This document shows positions 43,248 through 54,744 of a stretch of DNA of 64,000 bases, piece by piece (position 1 is the first letter of the stretch; every line of letters starts with the position of its first letter). A program made the translations under genes and the position numbers. The stretch lies in assembly GCF_009017415.1 (NCBI RefSeq), contig NC_092409.1:5828001-5892000 (forward strand), given 5' to 3'. A model generated the notes under the pieces. It was not told the DNA's origin. It worked only from the letters and a program-made list of their open reading frames with translations, and ran no database searches. The stretch is from Aspergillus flavus. Lineage: Eukaryota; Ascomycota; Eurotiomycetes; Eurotiales; Aspergillaceae.

Positions 43248-45240
43248 ATGAATTGCCCGTCGCGTACTGATGATACGCTCTTGCATGTCGAGTGGAATCA
43301 GAACCCGCCATTTCTGGCGCCAGATCTGACGACTCGCCAAGACTTGAATGGAATCTCTAACGCCCGTGAGAATAAGGAGGGAGATGGAAATGGTAGTGAT
43401 TCGGGACAGTCGTTGGCGTGCCACAGTGACAAACGGAGGATGAATTCCCTGCCGATTGATCCAGAGAAGAATCTAATGTGGGATAATGGGGCGTCACTGA
43501 CCTCGAAGTCAGGTATGACTCCTTATTTTCGTTACTTCCCTGTGTTTACTTGGTCGGTGAGTACCCGGCTGGCGGCATCAGTGCTGATGAGCATCTCCAG
43601 GACGTCCCATTGACCCGATGACCAGCTTTAATGCTGGTCAGCAGAGTCATCGTGGTCAAAACAATTCTCAATCTTTTCAAACATTCAAGAGCTGGGCATC
43701 GTGGCTACTGTCGGTTCTCTTCACGTCGGCATTGATTTCCCATAGTAGTATTGGGCGATATCTGCATGGCCCGGAGGTTCCCCCAGTTCCCTCATCAGGT
43801 AAGACGAATAATCTCCGCGACTGATCTTTAACACAATTCCAGACGCTAATTAGGCCAAGGTTTCGAACCAATTGAAAGAGACCTTCCTTTCGAGAAAAGA
43901 GGAACATGTGCGCAGGGTGGTGTTGGGGGTAGCGAGTACAACCTTCCTTTGCACGTTGGCGGGCTGTTCATCATATTGTCAGTTTCGACACTAGCCTGCG
44001 CCTTTCCGGTCCTTGCCATATGGTTTCCGCGTCTCCGCATTCCGTCGTCATGTCTCTTCTTCGTCAGTCATTTCGGTACCGGTGTCCTGATCGCCACTGC
44101 ATTTGTGCACTTGCTCCCCACCGCGTTTCAGTCACTCAACGATCCATGTCTGTCGAAATTCTGGACCACCGATTACCCCGAAATGCCAGGGGCCATTGCC
44201 CTGGCGGGAGTGTTCCTGGTGACAGTGATTGAGATGGTCTTTAGTCCCGCGAGACATTGCTGTCGCGGAGGCACTAGCCTGTCGGACCCGCCACCCTATC
44301 TTTCTCGACCTACTGAGAAGGAAACCCCCATCAAAAGGGCCCACGTGGTTGATTCGACCGTGTGCAACGAGAGAGAACGACCGGCCGGCGTAGAGCCTCT
44401 TCCTCACCTACGCGATATGGGCCCTTTGATCGGTCGGTCTTCTAGCATTAGTCGAGCTATCAACCAAATGGGCGAAGACCCAGAACGTATTTGCCGCATT
44501 TCCTCCGCTCCAGAGGTTCCTCAATATCGGCAAGAACCGAGGATCGAACCTGTCCAAGAAGATGTGGAGCGCAGCGACGATGGTCATGTCATGACTCCGG
44601 AGCAAAAGCATCGCAAAGAAGTCATGCAAGTCGTCTTGCTGGAAATGGGAATCCTGTTCCATAGTGTTTTCATTGGCATGTCACTCAGTGTATCGGTCGG
44701 CAGCGAGTTTGTGATTTTATTGATTGCCATCGTCTTTCACCGTTTGTCTTCCTGCCCTTATACTTACACTGGTTCATGCTTTACTGATACATGGACACAG
44801 AAACATTCGAAGGTCTTGCTCTAGGCTCTCGTATCGCAGCGCTGGACTGGCCGGAGAAAGCCATGCAGCCCTGGCTTATGTCTCTGGCATATGGATGCAC
44901 GTAAGTCCGCTTCATTTCAATCTTTTCTATATTGTTTATGAGGCTATATTGTTTATGAGGGTCAGTTGCTGATGTATGCAGAACCCCAATCGGTCAAGCT
45001 ATTGGTCTCGCAACCCACACTCTCTATAGCCCCGACTCAGAAGTCGGTCTTCTCCTCGTCGGCGTCATGAATGCCATCTCCGCTGGCCTCCTTATCTTTG
45101 CTTCACTGGTAGAGCTGATGTCAGAGGACTTCCTCAGCGATGAGAGCTGGCGTGTGCTTCGTGGCAAGAAGAGAGTTTATGCTTGTATTATTCTCTTCAT
45201 GGGTGCCTTTTGCATGAGCCTGGTTGGAGCGTGGGCCTAG
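43248..45240 (+). CDS. ZIP-family zinc transporter with long N-terminal extension
   Basis: Five exons (43248-43512, 43601-43798, 43854-44741, 44801-44900, 44982-45240) give 569 residues. Takes up Zn2+ (or Fe2+) across the plasma membrane. Seen: N-terminus MNCPSRTDDTL, then a hydrophobic segment (WASWLLSVLFTSALI), a KR processing-like site, then the ZIP core: GGLFIILSVSTLACAFPVL, SHFGTGVLIATAFVHLLPTAF, DYPEMPGAIALAG, a long cytosolic loop with SSISRAINQMGE, EMGILFHSVFIGMSLSV with the metal-binding His, HQTFEGLALGSR with His-x-x-Glu, SLAYGCTTPIGQAIG and a C-terminal AGLLIFASLVELMSEDF. All junctions keep phase. Intact. Confidence 0.9.
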
Positions 45241-45740
45241 TGGACATGCAATTCAAAGTAACTCGGGTGAATTACAATGAGGTAGGGTACTTTTTGTAAA
45301 GACCCGGATAGATATACTGTATGTGCGATGTTGGGTTGTGTATGAGGGCTGTCAGGTTTGTCGTTTGAGGGTACTTGGTATTGGCAATGATAGAGTACAA
45401 GGAAAATCTTTCCGGCCAGAAATTCTTAGCAAAGCATCGAGTTTTAGTGTGAAAACGGGCACTTAGAGGAAATTTTTGATATAGAGTAGTCTATGTGCTG
45501 GAGACAAACTGCTACTCAAGTCGAGATATACTTCAAGATCCATCAGTACTGAACCTACCGGGCTTCCATTGGTTGATTTGACCCCACTCACTCGGAATTA
45601 CGGATTAAATCACGTGGAGTAAATCCGATCTCTCTCGCCGTGTTCGTCACGATCTAGTCAATCGTAATATTAGCAACAGCTGTGAGTTAACCGAACAGTC
45701 TAGACGGATATAAAGTAATCCTTACACCTGGGTTGCTCCA
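45241..45740. other. Intergenic between ZIP gene and Zn2Cys6 gene
   Basis: 500 bases. A GATATAAAG-like box near 45707 lies about 30 bases before the regulator's ATG. Nothing else recognised. Confidence 0.45.
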
Positions 45741-48053
45741 ATGGCTGACACCCCTGCCTCCCTGCAAACAGGCTGGCGGATATCCAAAGCCTGCCAAGAA
45801 TGCAGGAAGAGAAAGATCAAGTGCAATGGTAGCAATCCATGCAAAACCTGTCACCTACGAAATACCCCTTGCATTTATCGTGATGTGATCAGACAGCGCA
45901 AGAGAAAACACCAAACGAATCGTGATAGTGACTCCTTTGAGTCAGAAGTGACAACGCGCTCTGGGTATGGGGCGGGCCCGCGATCGCCTGGCCTACCGTC
46001 GCGCCGGAACCCATCAAATAATTATACTATCAACAACAGTGTGTCTGCGACTCATGTGGAATCTCCATCATGCAAAGTTCAGCTGTACTATGGTTCGACG
46101 TCGAACTTTGCTCTCATGCAGGAGATATACCGGGATCTAGTGTCCAATCAGACCCCGGGCTTGGAAAAGCCTCATGGCGAGGTCGAAGAGGCTAGAGCTA
46201 GTCTTGATATGTTCAGTTTCCGTCGAATCTTCTTTGGAACACCAGATGAGCCCAAGGAGTCGATAAAAAGCTGCAAGTCAATGGATATGCCGGTCATGTT
46301 CTTGCCTCGTGAGCTAGCTAATCTATTTCTGCGGCGATTCTTGTCCACATTATACACATTGATTCCATTTCGCTCAAAAGAGTCGTTCGAACAGCAACTG
46401 GAGCATCTATACAACCCTGTTCCCGGGGCTCGCTCTGAAACCTGGGGGCAATGCATGCTTCTGTTAGCGCTGGCTACGGGAGCTCTCGGCACAGAACATT
46501 ATCGCTGGGGGGATGTGCTGTATGATCAGGTGAAAGCAACTTGCGGTCCATTGGACGACATCGTGAATTTGGAGACGGTCCAATTATCGTTGCTCATGAT
46601 AAGTGCTCCCTTCTATGATTGCCAAGATACCAGGGGCCTAACTTTACTAGCACGCCCATTATCAGAGTGAGCAGGGGAGACCGAACTCATCCTTTCTTCA
46701 CTTGGGTGCTGCGTCGCGAAAGGCGCTGTCAGCTGGACTGCATAAAGAAGCCCCAAGCCAAGGCGGAGAGCCTACAGACAGTGTACAAGAGAGGCGGTTA
46801 ACATTCTGGTCTCTGTATTTCTACGAAACGTTCGTCTCATTTGCTTGATCACACCTGGCCAATCTAACTTGCCGTAGTTGGTTCTGTTTCCATCTCGGAC
46901 GCCCCTCTTCACTCTCTTTAAGGGACGTCGGTATCGAACTGCCGGAGAACCCTTTCCTGTGTACCTTGACTTATGTCTCTAAAATCATCGCTCGATTGGC
47001 AGACGAGATGTTCGGTCATCACCATGACTCGCTTTTGCAGATGTGGAGACTTGCGAGATCAATTACAGACGATTATCGACCATATGAGATGCAGATGCAA
47101 CAGGCCATTGGTGTTAACTTGGATACATGTCCTCAACAGGGCACTCTCGGCGTACAGCAGACAATACTAACAACCAGTAAGTGATTACACAGCCATAATT
47201 CGACTGATAATTGACGATGTAGTTTACTACCACACGGTTCTCTTGACCTTCCGTCCGTTTCTGATCTTCCGTGGCCGGTGGCAGCAAGATATGAAGGACC
47301 CTTCTCAACATGGCAGCAATCGTCCGACCGAAGCCCCCGCATGGCTTAATGAGGCTTGTAACAAAGCCCTCGGAGCCTCCTGCAGAACCATTCAGTTTCT
47401 AAGTGAAGCGGCTGTGGCTAACGAGTTTGTCCGAGTGAGTTACTCAAAAACCAGAAGGCTGCCATATTTTCCATCCAATCTCCGATCTAACCAGGTAATA
47501 GGAACTCCGCTATCACGGATACTTCCTAGGAAGCGCCTCTTTCGCCATAATCTACGACCTAATGCACGGAAAAGACCTTGCTCCCACACACCTTCCCTGG
47601 ATTTACGCCGCTCTTCAGAGTCTCTCAACCATGCGAGAAGGCGATCCCATCAAAAGCACAATAACGGCTATTCAAACAGTCTTGAGGAAACTAAATCCTG
47701 CTTATGAGTGGGTCCCTCCAAAGGCATATAATGATACTATGGGTCAGCAAGCCACCACTGCCCGGCCATACTCTAGTGATATTCCGAATCCCCAGACTCA
47801 GAGTATACCCGAACCGTCGTTACCGGGAATACCACTACAACCGTTACAAACTAGTAACGGTTTACCCATATTATCGGAGTTTCAGAACAATTCATTACAG
47901 GCTGCGCTCAACCCACCCAGCGGGAGTCTTGGTAGCGGCGAGGACCTTTTGGATCTTACCTTGTCTGATATGGGATGGGACTTTGATTTCTCCACGATGG
48001 ATTTGGAGACTTTCTTTTCGATTTATCCCAATGGGGAGACCCCGACCGGGTGA
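45741..48053 (+). CDS. Zn2Cys6 transcription factor, one junction without a normal donor
   Basis: Start MADTPASLQTGWRISKACQECRKRKIKCNGSNPCKTC...C shows a full zinc cluster at residues about 18-45. The fungal_trans domain begins IPFRSKESFEQQL, MLLLALATGALG, NLETVQLSLLMI and continues as GRPNSSFLHLGAASRKALSAGLHKE, then TFWSLYFYE|T|WFCFHLGRPSSLS. Later junctions (GTTCGT...GCCGTAG, GTAAGT...GATGTAG, GTGAGT...GGTAATAG) are good and lead to the stop at 48053. Between LLMISAPFYDCQ (46620) and GRPNSS (46670) the frame hits TGA at 46668-46670, and no phase-0 GT donor exists to splice out about 40-50 nt. Either a mutated donor or one-base error. If unspliced, the product would stop at residue 309. Nuclear regulator, target unknown. 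Confidence 0.7.
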
Positions 48054-48237
48054 CATGGTGACCTAGATTGCTTCTTAGGCGGCGTTTTGGTGAAGAGGAC
48101 GATAATGATAGTGATAAACCCATTATCAACATATAGTTTCATGATCTTAACTGTATGATAATTCATAAAAATCATAATGCTAATCGCTGAGAAACATAAA
48201 ATGCAGATTCCATATATGTTACCAGAATTTACACACA

Positions 48238-49947
48238 TCAAGCAATCAACCAATGATTCCCCAGCGCCTTCAACTGCTGAACCCAACCACTTACCCCCAT
48301 AATATCAGAATTAGCCTCATCCCTCAACCTCCAAGCCATCCGCATAACCTCCACCGCAGTCTGCACATATCCCCACGGTAGTACATTCCATAACAAACTC
48401 AACCGATCTAGCGCCCACTGCCGATACACGGGGTTATCAGTCTCCGCACCCGCAATAAAAGTCGGCCACGATGTAGCCTTAGATAAAGGATCCTTGGGAT
48501 CAATGAATGAAAGATGATGGATTATCTCGGTAACCAGTGTCTCTGAGTCCATATCTGTAGGATCATAGGCGATACTTCGGTGTATGTATATGCATACTGC
48601 GTTTTGGTGAGCGAGGGCTGTATGGATACGGTTTGGGGTCCGGTGCGTCGGGGCGCCTTCGATGTTGTTGGCCCAGGCTTCTACATCGAATGCTTGCGCG
48701 GCATTTAGTAAGGAGGATGCTTCGTTGATTAGATTGGGGGTTTCGGTGGAAGGGAGAGTAAAGGCTATATTTGATAGCTCGCATGCCCGGAAGAGGATCT
48801 GGAGGAGAGTTGTTGGGAAGGAGAGATAGCTGTTTGCTTCGGAGCGTCTCAGGATGGTTGTTATATCTATGGGAAGAGAGAAGGGGTCCAAGAAGGTGGT
48901 GGAGTTTGTGAGAGTTGAGCCTAGGACGTGGTATCTGGGGTTGTCATTAGGATGGGCTTTTTGTGTTTGTTGGTTGGTTTTGAAATGGTGACTTACGTTA
49001 AGCAGTCCGACGTGATGCGATCGCGAATCAATGCTATTGGAGATATTTGGTCGTTCTGGAAGGGCTTTAGAGAGCTGATTAGTTTCATTGCGCCTTCGAC
49101 GTGCGCTCTCCATGCGTTTTTGCCGGAGTCGATGAGCTCCAGGTTGATGAAAAGGAGTATGACTGTTACTATGAGGTTGATATCTGTGGATGGGAGATTT
49201 TCCAGGGCTGTCTTGAGGAGGTGGATTGATTTTTGCTTTGCTGATAGGGCATCTAGGGTTGCACTGGCGGAGGAGTCTGTTGAGTATCTTGTGTGGATCG
49301 GGGTATTCACGGCGGAGTGATCTGGCAACAATGCTTGTACGCTGCTATTATGTAGGTCAAAGCTTGGACGGCTCATGCTCGAGATATGCATCGCAGCATT
49401 GGCAACTATGATATGCAGTAAGATAGGATGATCTCTACATGTGGGAATTAGACTGCGGAATGGGTTTTCATTGGGAACATCAGATATCACAAGGTCCTCG
49501 CAGAGGGTTGTAGCAACTGTAGCATTGATTAGCATGACCAGGATTCAAGAGCCATTTTCAGAGAAGCCTACAATGACACAAGTAACGTCTAGAGGGATTA
49601 TCCATGCCTTGGAAAAGTGGGTCAATCGGAGTTATGTAAAGCGGTGCCCCGAGATCATTACGATCGGGGATGCTAGGATTTAGATCACATGAGAAGGTCC
49701 AAACCCTGCTGGTTCCTTCGTCTCTTGTCGACATGGTGAGTGGCTGGAGATGGTTTGGCGTTGCATAGGTCTTGCCCATCATCTTTCCCCTACTAGCCAC
49801 ACCCTCGTTCCAGATGAACAGCTTGCCGTAGCCCAGACATTCCTGCCCAGTTTTCATGCATTTGTGACATACGGGAACGGAACGGTCACATCTCCGTCGT
49901 TTTCTTCGACAGTTGTGGCACGGTTTTGATCCGGGGTTTTCTTGCAT
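48238..49947 (-). CDS. Zn2Cys6 transcription factor (Fungal_trans_2/DUF3468 type)
   Basis: Three exons (49947-49572, 49516-48997, 48934-48238) give 530 residues. The N-terminal zinc cluster is CHNCRRKRRRCDRSVPVCHKC...C (residues about 10-37). The rest matches the Fungal_trans_2 type: DPLFQGMDNPSRRYL, NPFRSLIPTCRDHPILLHIIVANAAMH, LDALSAKQKSIHLLKTAL, LFINLELIDSGKNAWRAHVEGA, and a C-terminal YRQWALDRLSLLWNVLPWGYVQTAVEVM. Introns are 55-62 nt with canonical ends. Convergent with the previous regulator and divergent from the MFS transporter, so control of that transporter is plausible. Intact. Confidence 0.87.
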
Positions 49948-50540
49948 TGATGGAATTCGGCCTCACAGAAAGACTGCCAAGAGAGCCCCGCAGGAAAACA
50001 CAAGCGCGGGAAAATACCAACCTAGAGAACTGAGGCGAGCGGCTAAGAGTGATTGTCTATCGTTGAAAGGTCTCGAGCTTTCTGTGGTGGCGGTATGACC
50101 TTTTCTGAGTCAGGCATAACCTGCAGGGTTGGATGTAGAAGTGGACATGTAAGCCGAGGAAGAGGAAATGCAAAAGTTACGTCTTGGCTTCTCTTTTGGT
50201 ATAAGAGACCCACTTGGGAAGCTTGTCATCCATCGCCACAACGAGATTGGCTGGGAGACATCCCAGTTTGGATTCTGACTCGTCGGAGTGGGCCTTTGCC
50301 CTACCTCGTTCACATCCCACTCCCAACAATTGACAGCTACACATATATGCCCAGAAAATTATCTTTTAGCGTTCGGATTATGGAAATGGATGTTTCAACG
50401 GATCGACGGGAGATCAAGTGGTCTCTGACCTCCTCCCTCGCCGATTTCCTTTCATTCCTGGCGATCTCTCTTCGACTCTACCAGGTCACCAGACTCGTTG
50501 AAACCATTCGCAACGTGGCTCATGGCCCCGTTCTATCGCC
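49948..50540. other. Divergent promoter of Zn2Cys6 gene and MFS transporter
   Basis: About 590 bases between divergent start codons. CGG/CCG triplets are scattered (49970, 50088, 50155, 50405) without a clear spaced pair. A minus-strand-like frame at 50110-50313 has no features. Confidence 0.4.
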
Positions 50541-52194
50541 ATGGAGATTCGTGCAGACAGTGCAACTAGTCAAGACAGCCAAACAAAGTCTGACCAGCAA
50601 TGTACACCTGATACGGTCCAGCTCGAGAAACTTGGGCGGCAGCGCCCGGCTATATTTGCTAACAATGTCATAGAAATAGGATTCTGTTTCTCATTGCTGG
50701 CATCCATGCTTCTAGCGGTAAGAGACCTTCAGACTACCATTGAAGATCTTATCTCACTCGAACAGGAATACTTTATCAGCGGATTCAACACGATCCTACC
50801 GGTCTTGACAGATGCACTGGACATACCGGAAGAGGCGAAGACTTGGCCTGCAAGCGTGTTCTCTTTGGTCACCGGTGCTTTCCTATTACCAGCTGCTCGC
50901 CTTGCCGATATATTCGGTGCCCATATCGTCTTCAATTCCGGCTTGATTTGGTATTTTATCTGGTCCTTGATCGGCGGCTGCAGTAAAAACTACATGATGA
51001 TGATATTCTGCCGTGCGCTACAAGGATTAGGACCCGCGGCCTACTTACCGGCTGGCATCATGCTGATCGGAACAATCTATCGGCCTGGCCCTCGCAAAAA
51101 CCTTGTCTTTAGTCTGTATGGAGCCTTCTCGCCGTTAGGATTTTATTCGGGTATAGCAGTTAGCGGGCTTTCTGGGCACTACCTCACATGGAGGTGGTAC
51201 TTTTGGATAGGTGCCATAATGCTCTTTGTTGTGTCAATCATCTCGCTACTCTCTCTGCCATCAGTTAAGTCGTCAAGTGACTCAAAAATGGATTGGTGGG
51301 GATGCGCAACCATCATCCCGGGGTTATTGTTGCTAGTGTACGCTATCACAGATAGTACTCACGCTCCAGATGGTTGGCGAACCCCATACATACTTGTCAC
51401 GTTCATCCTGGGCATTCTGTTTCTCTGTGCCGCATTCTACGTGGAGGGTTGGATCGCTTCGTCGCCATTACTTCCATTCGATATATTCAAAGTAAAGTAT
51501 ATGACACCGCTGTTCACATCGCTACTCTTTCAATACGGTGTATTCGGTGTCTATCTCTTCTACGCGAACTTTTAGTAAGACTTTATCAGCCTTTTAAGCA
51601 CAAAGAATATTCACTGATTCGTGTTGTCATAGTATCCAAACAATCCTCGGCAAAGACACACTAATAACCACAGCATGGTTCGCACCAATGGCCGCCGGCG
51701 GCCTCATCCTAGCCACAGCCGGTGGATTCACGCTACACTTTATCCCAGGAAAGCTCCTCCTTATAATATCTGGGTTGGGGTATCTTGTAGCCATGCTGTT
51801 ATTCGCCCTCATACCCGAAAATCCCAACTATTGGGCCTACATCTTCCCCGCAATGATTGGGACAACCGTCGGGTGCGACATTACATACAGCGTCAGTAAT
51901 ATCTTCATCACTACCAACTTACCCAAGGATAGACAAGGGGTAGCTGGTGCTGTCATCAATACTACTGTTTTTGTTGGTATCAGTCTTTTTCTGGGGGTGG
52001 CTGATCTGACGGTGTCTGAAACTACGTATCTCGGTTTGAAGGGTAGTTATAAGGCTGCTTTTTGGTTTGGGGTGGCTTGTGCGGGTGTTGCTCTGGTTTT
52101 CTTGTTATTCATTAAGATGGGGAAGGCGGAGAGTGATCTTACTGTGGAGGAGAAGGAGCAGTTGCGGGCTTCTGTGGCGGATGGTGAGGTTTAA
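50541..52194 (+). CDS. MFS transporter, drug:H+ antiporter-like (DHA2-like)
   Basis: Three exons (50541-50717, 50766-51574, 51633-52194) give 515 residues and about 14 hydrophobic segments, which suits DHA2-type exporters. Seen: EYFISGFNTILPVL, WPASVFSLVTGAFLLPAARLADIFG (motif-A-like), CRALQGLGPAAYLPAGIMLI (motif-B/C-like R-x-x-Q-G), and GRxA-type later segments ending EEKEQLRAS. Export of a small molecule across the plasma membrane is the family role; the cargo is unknown. The first intron is 48 nt with no stop in frame, so retention would add 16 residues instead of truncating. Neighbour of two Zn2Cys6 regulators. Confidence 0.83.
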
Positions 52195-53108
52195 TGGCGT
52201 GATGAAGATAAGTGGAGTTCCAAGTCTTAGATTAAAGTCTTCTGATGGAACTTTCTCTTATTTGATCTAAGTATAGATTGTTACTACAGTCAATGTGTAA
52301 CGTATCTCGGTAGATATAACCTCATTAACTTCCACTCAGAATATTTCATAGAACCAAAGACAGGATAAACCGAATTCAATAAAGTTGCATATACCACAAT
52401 TGCCATTCGGGCACAATTGCGAGGAAACTAACCACACTCGAGTAATCTAAAACACCGGAATCACAAACAGAATGTGAGGAATTGAAGACAATCCCATTCG
52501 GCTATCGAAAAATGAACGGACACCTAAGACGTCCCTATAGGGCTATGCGGCACTTTCTGGCTGACAGGCAACGCCCCACTCATAGAGGCTCCCTTGCATA
52601 TCGATGGCTCGGGGGCCTAGACCATTTGAATGATCAACACCATTATTGTTCTGTATGGAGTATATGAATGACTGTAATAGCAGGACTTGCATGAGATACA
52701 ATAAAATAAGCCACTTCGGGATATAGGATTCCCGTCACCGGTCAGACTGAAACTGTGTCCCCAACGAGTTTACTGAGGTTCTCGATCCTCGCCAAGATGC
52801 CAAGGGGGTAAGTGAATTGGGGGCGGAATGAAAGTGCCGACTGCTAGTGATGATACTGGTCCACTTCGCAGTAGTGACGACCTAGTACGCGCCCAGTAGG
52901 GACTAGCAAGACTAATCTCGCAGTTGACTACAACCGTTACAAGTGATTCGCCGGTTTGAGACACTACCTGTGCCTGCTAATATACGTCGGGCGCAGGGAC
53001 ATAGCCCCATGACAAACATCAGCTCCAGGTACAAAAAGAGCGTTATGTCGGTGGTATCTCAGAAATTGAGCCCCTTTTTGGCTACTTTCGCTTCGACTAT
53101 ATGCCGTG
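52195..53108. other. Intergenic, nothing recognised
   Basis: About 915 bases between the MFS gene and the wall-protein gene. No coding frame or strong promoter motif seen. Confidence 0.5.
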
Positions 53109-54546
53109 ATGCCCGTCAACATGAGTTATCGCTTGACATGGATGTTTCTACTTGTCGTAGTGGTCGGAAGTGGTAAGAATTCTCGTTATCCTTTCAGGTT
53201 AACTCACCATTAGCTGAACTAATCTACCCAATTAGCTCTGGCCCAAATTTGTACCCCAGAATGGGGATACGAAGGGTACAGTTACATCATCAATAATCAA
53301 TCAGATCTCGACGAGATAGCAGCAAAGTGTACGACTATCAACGGGAGCATCGCGATGTCCTACAACTACACAGGCGCCTTCCATCTACCAAACATACGAA
53401 ATATCACAAAAGGCTTCAAGTGGTTTACAATCCTCGCCGTTAGTATGGACGACCCGAAACCAACTTCTATCAATTTACCGGATCTCGAGTTCCTAGGCGG
53501 AAGTATATGGTTTAACAGCCTCCCGACTTTGAAGAGCTTTACTGCACCGAAATTGAAAACCGTTGGGTCGAAAGCGTTCATCGATGTCACTCAGGAGCTG
53601 GATCTGCGATCATTAGTTAAATCGGAGTATCTGAGTGTCAGGGGAGATGCGTCAAGGTGGGTAAATTAGACCAGCGATAATTGCCACGAATGCGAAAATT
53701 AACGCTGAGGTGGATGGGTATAGCGTACGCCTCGACTCCTTGCGACAGGTTCGCGAACAGATACAGATTTGTAACTCGGACGAGTGCAATTCAAATAACT
53801 CGTCCCACGGTACCTTGGATCTTTCCCTTCCTGCACTTCACGATGTTGGCCATCTCCTCTTACAGGGGAGATTCTCGAGGTGAGGCTGTATTCCAATATT
53901 GACTCTATTGTACTAATAATGACCGATATAGTTTGGATACACCAAAGCTCACCAATATTTCTGGGTTTGGATCAGGTTCCTACAGTATCCTGCTCCGCTC
54001 AGAGGAAGGACCGGAGATTGACCTCTCTTTCCCTGAGTTAAAATACATCCAAGATGATAGTCTGTGGCTGGAGGGAAGTATTGGAAGGTAATCTCTCGTT
54101 CAATTCCTAATCGCTTAATTGGATATTGACAAAAGCCTTAGTTTGTCGATGCCCAGCTTAACCAATTTGACCGCCTGGCTTTATGTAAAAACCTACGGCC
54201 GGCTTGATATCAACCTGCCTTTCGTGGAGGCGGGCACCATGACGTTGGGAGGCAATATTTCTAGGTATGTTGAAAACAATTATACGCTACTATACCATAC
54301 TAAAACCATGCTTATAGTGTACAACTTCCAAATCTAAAGTCTGTCGGTCAGCTCCAAGTCAACACGGCTGCCTCACTCGACTGTAAATTCTTGGAGGAAA
54401 CAATCATAAAAGCGACAAATGCGTCGCGCTCACCGGTGTCTTGTTATGTAGAGAATTCGGCCTGTCATCTTGGCCTCAACCTTGGTGCTAAAGTTGCGTT
54501 GGGCAGCGTGGTTAGTGTTGTTGTTGGGCTAGTAATGTCGTACTAG
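53109..54546 (+). CDS. GPI-anchored Ecm33/Sps2-like cell-wall protein
   Basis: Six exons (53109-53172, 53236-53660, 53710-53879, 53932-54087, 54142-54264, 54318-54546) give 388 residues. Signal peptide (LTWMFLLVVVVGSG, then ALAQ|IC), then leucine-rich beta-helix-like repeats (LPNIRNITKG, LPDLEFLGGS, LPTLKSFTAPKLKTVG, LPALHDVGHLLLQG, FPELKYIQDDSLWLEG, LPFVEAGTMTLGG, LPNLKSVGQLQVN), two CxxxC-type Cys pairs near the end and a C-terminal hydrophobic tail (VALGSVVSVVVGLVM) that fits a GPI signal. Ecm33-type proteins support wall integrity. Start may be 53109 or the next ATG (53121). Intact. Confidence 0.8.
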
Positions 54547-54744
54547 GTAGCAGGAACCTGATACTGCAGCTCGCCTTATAATTGCATGATCAAAATGGCA
54601 GCTCACCGGTAAACTATCAACAGTGTTTATGTGATTTTCTCGAGCCCTAGTAGCCCACCTAAGAAGCATATAAACATATTGGTATTCGCTTGCGTAAACA
54701 CCATACTCCAAGCACCCACCCCCTCTAAAAAGGAACACCAAAAC

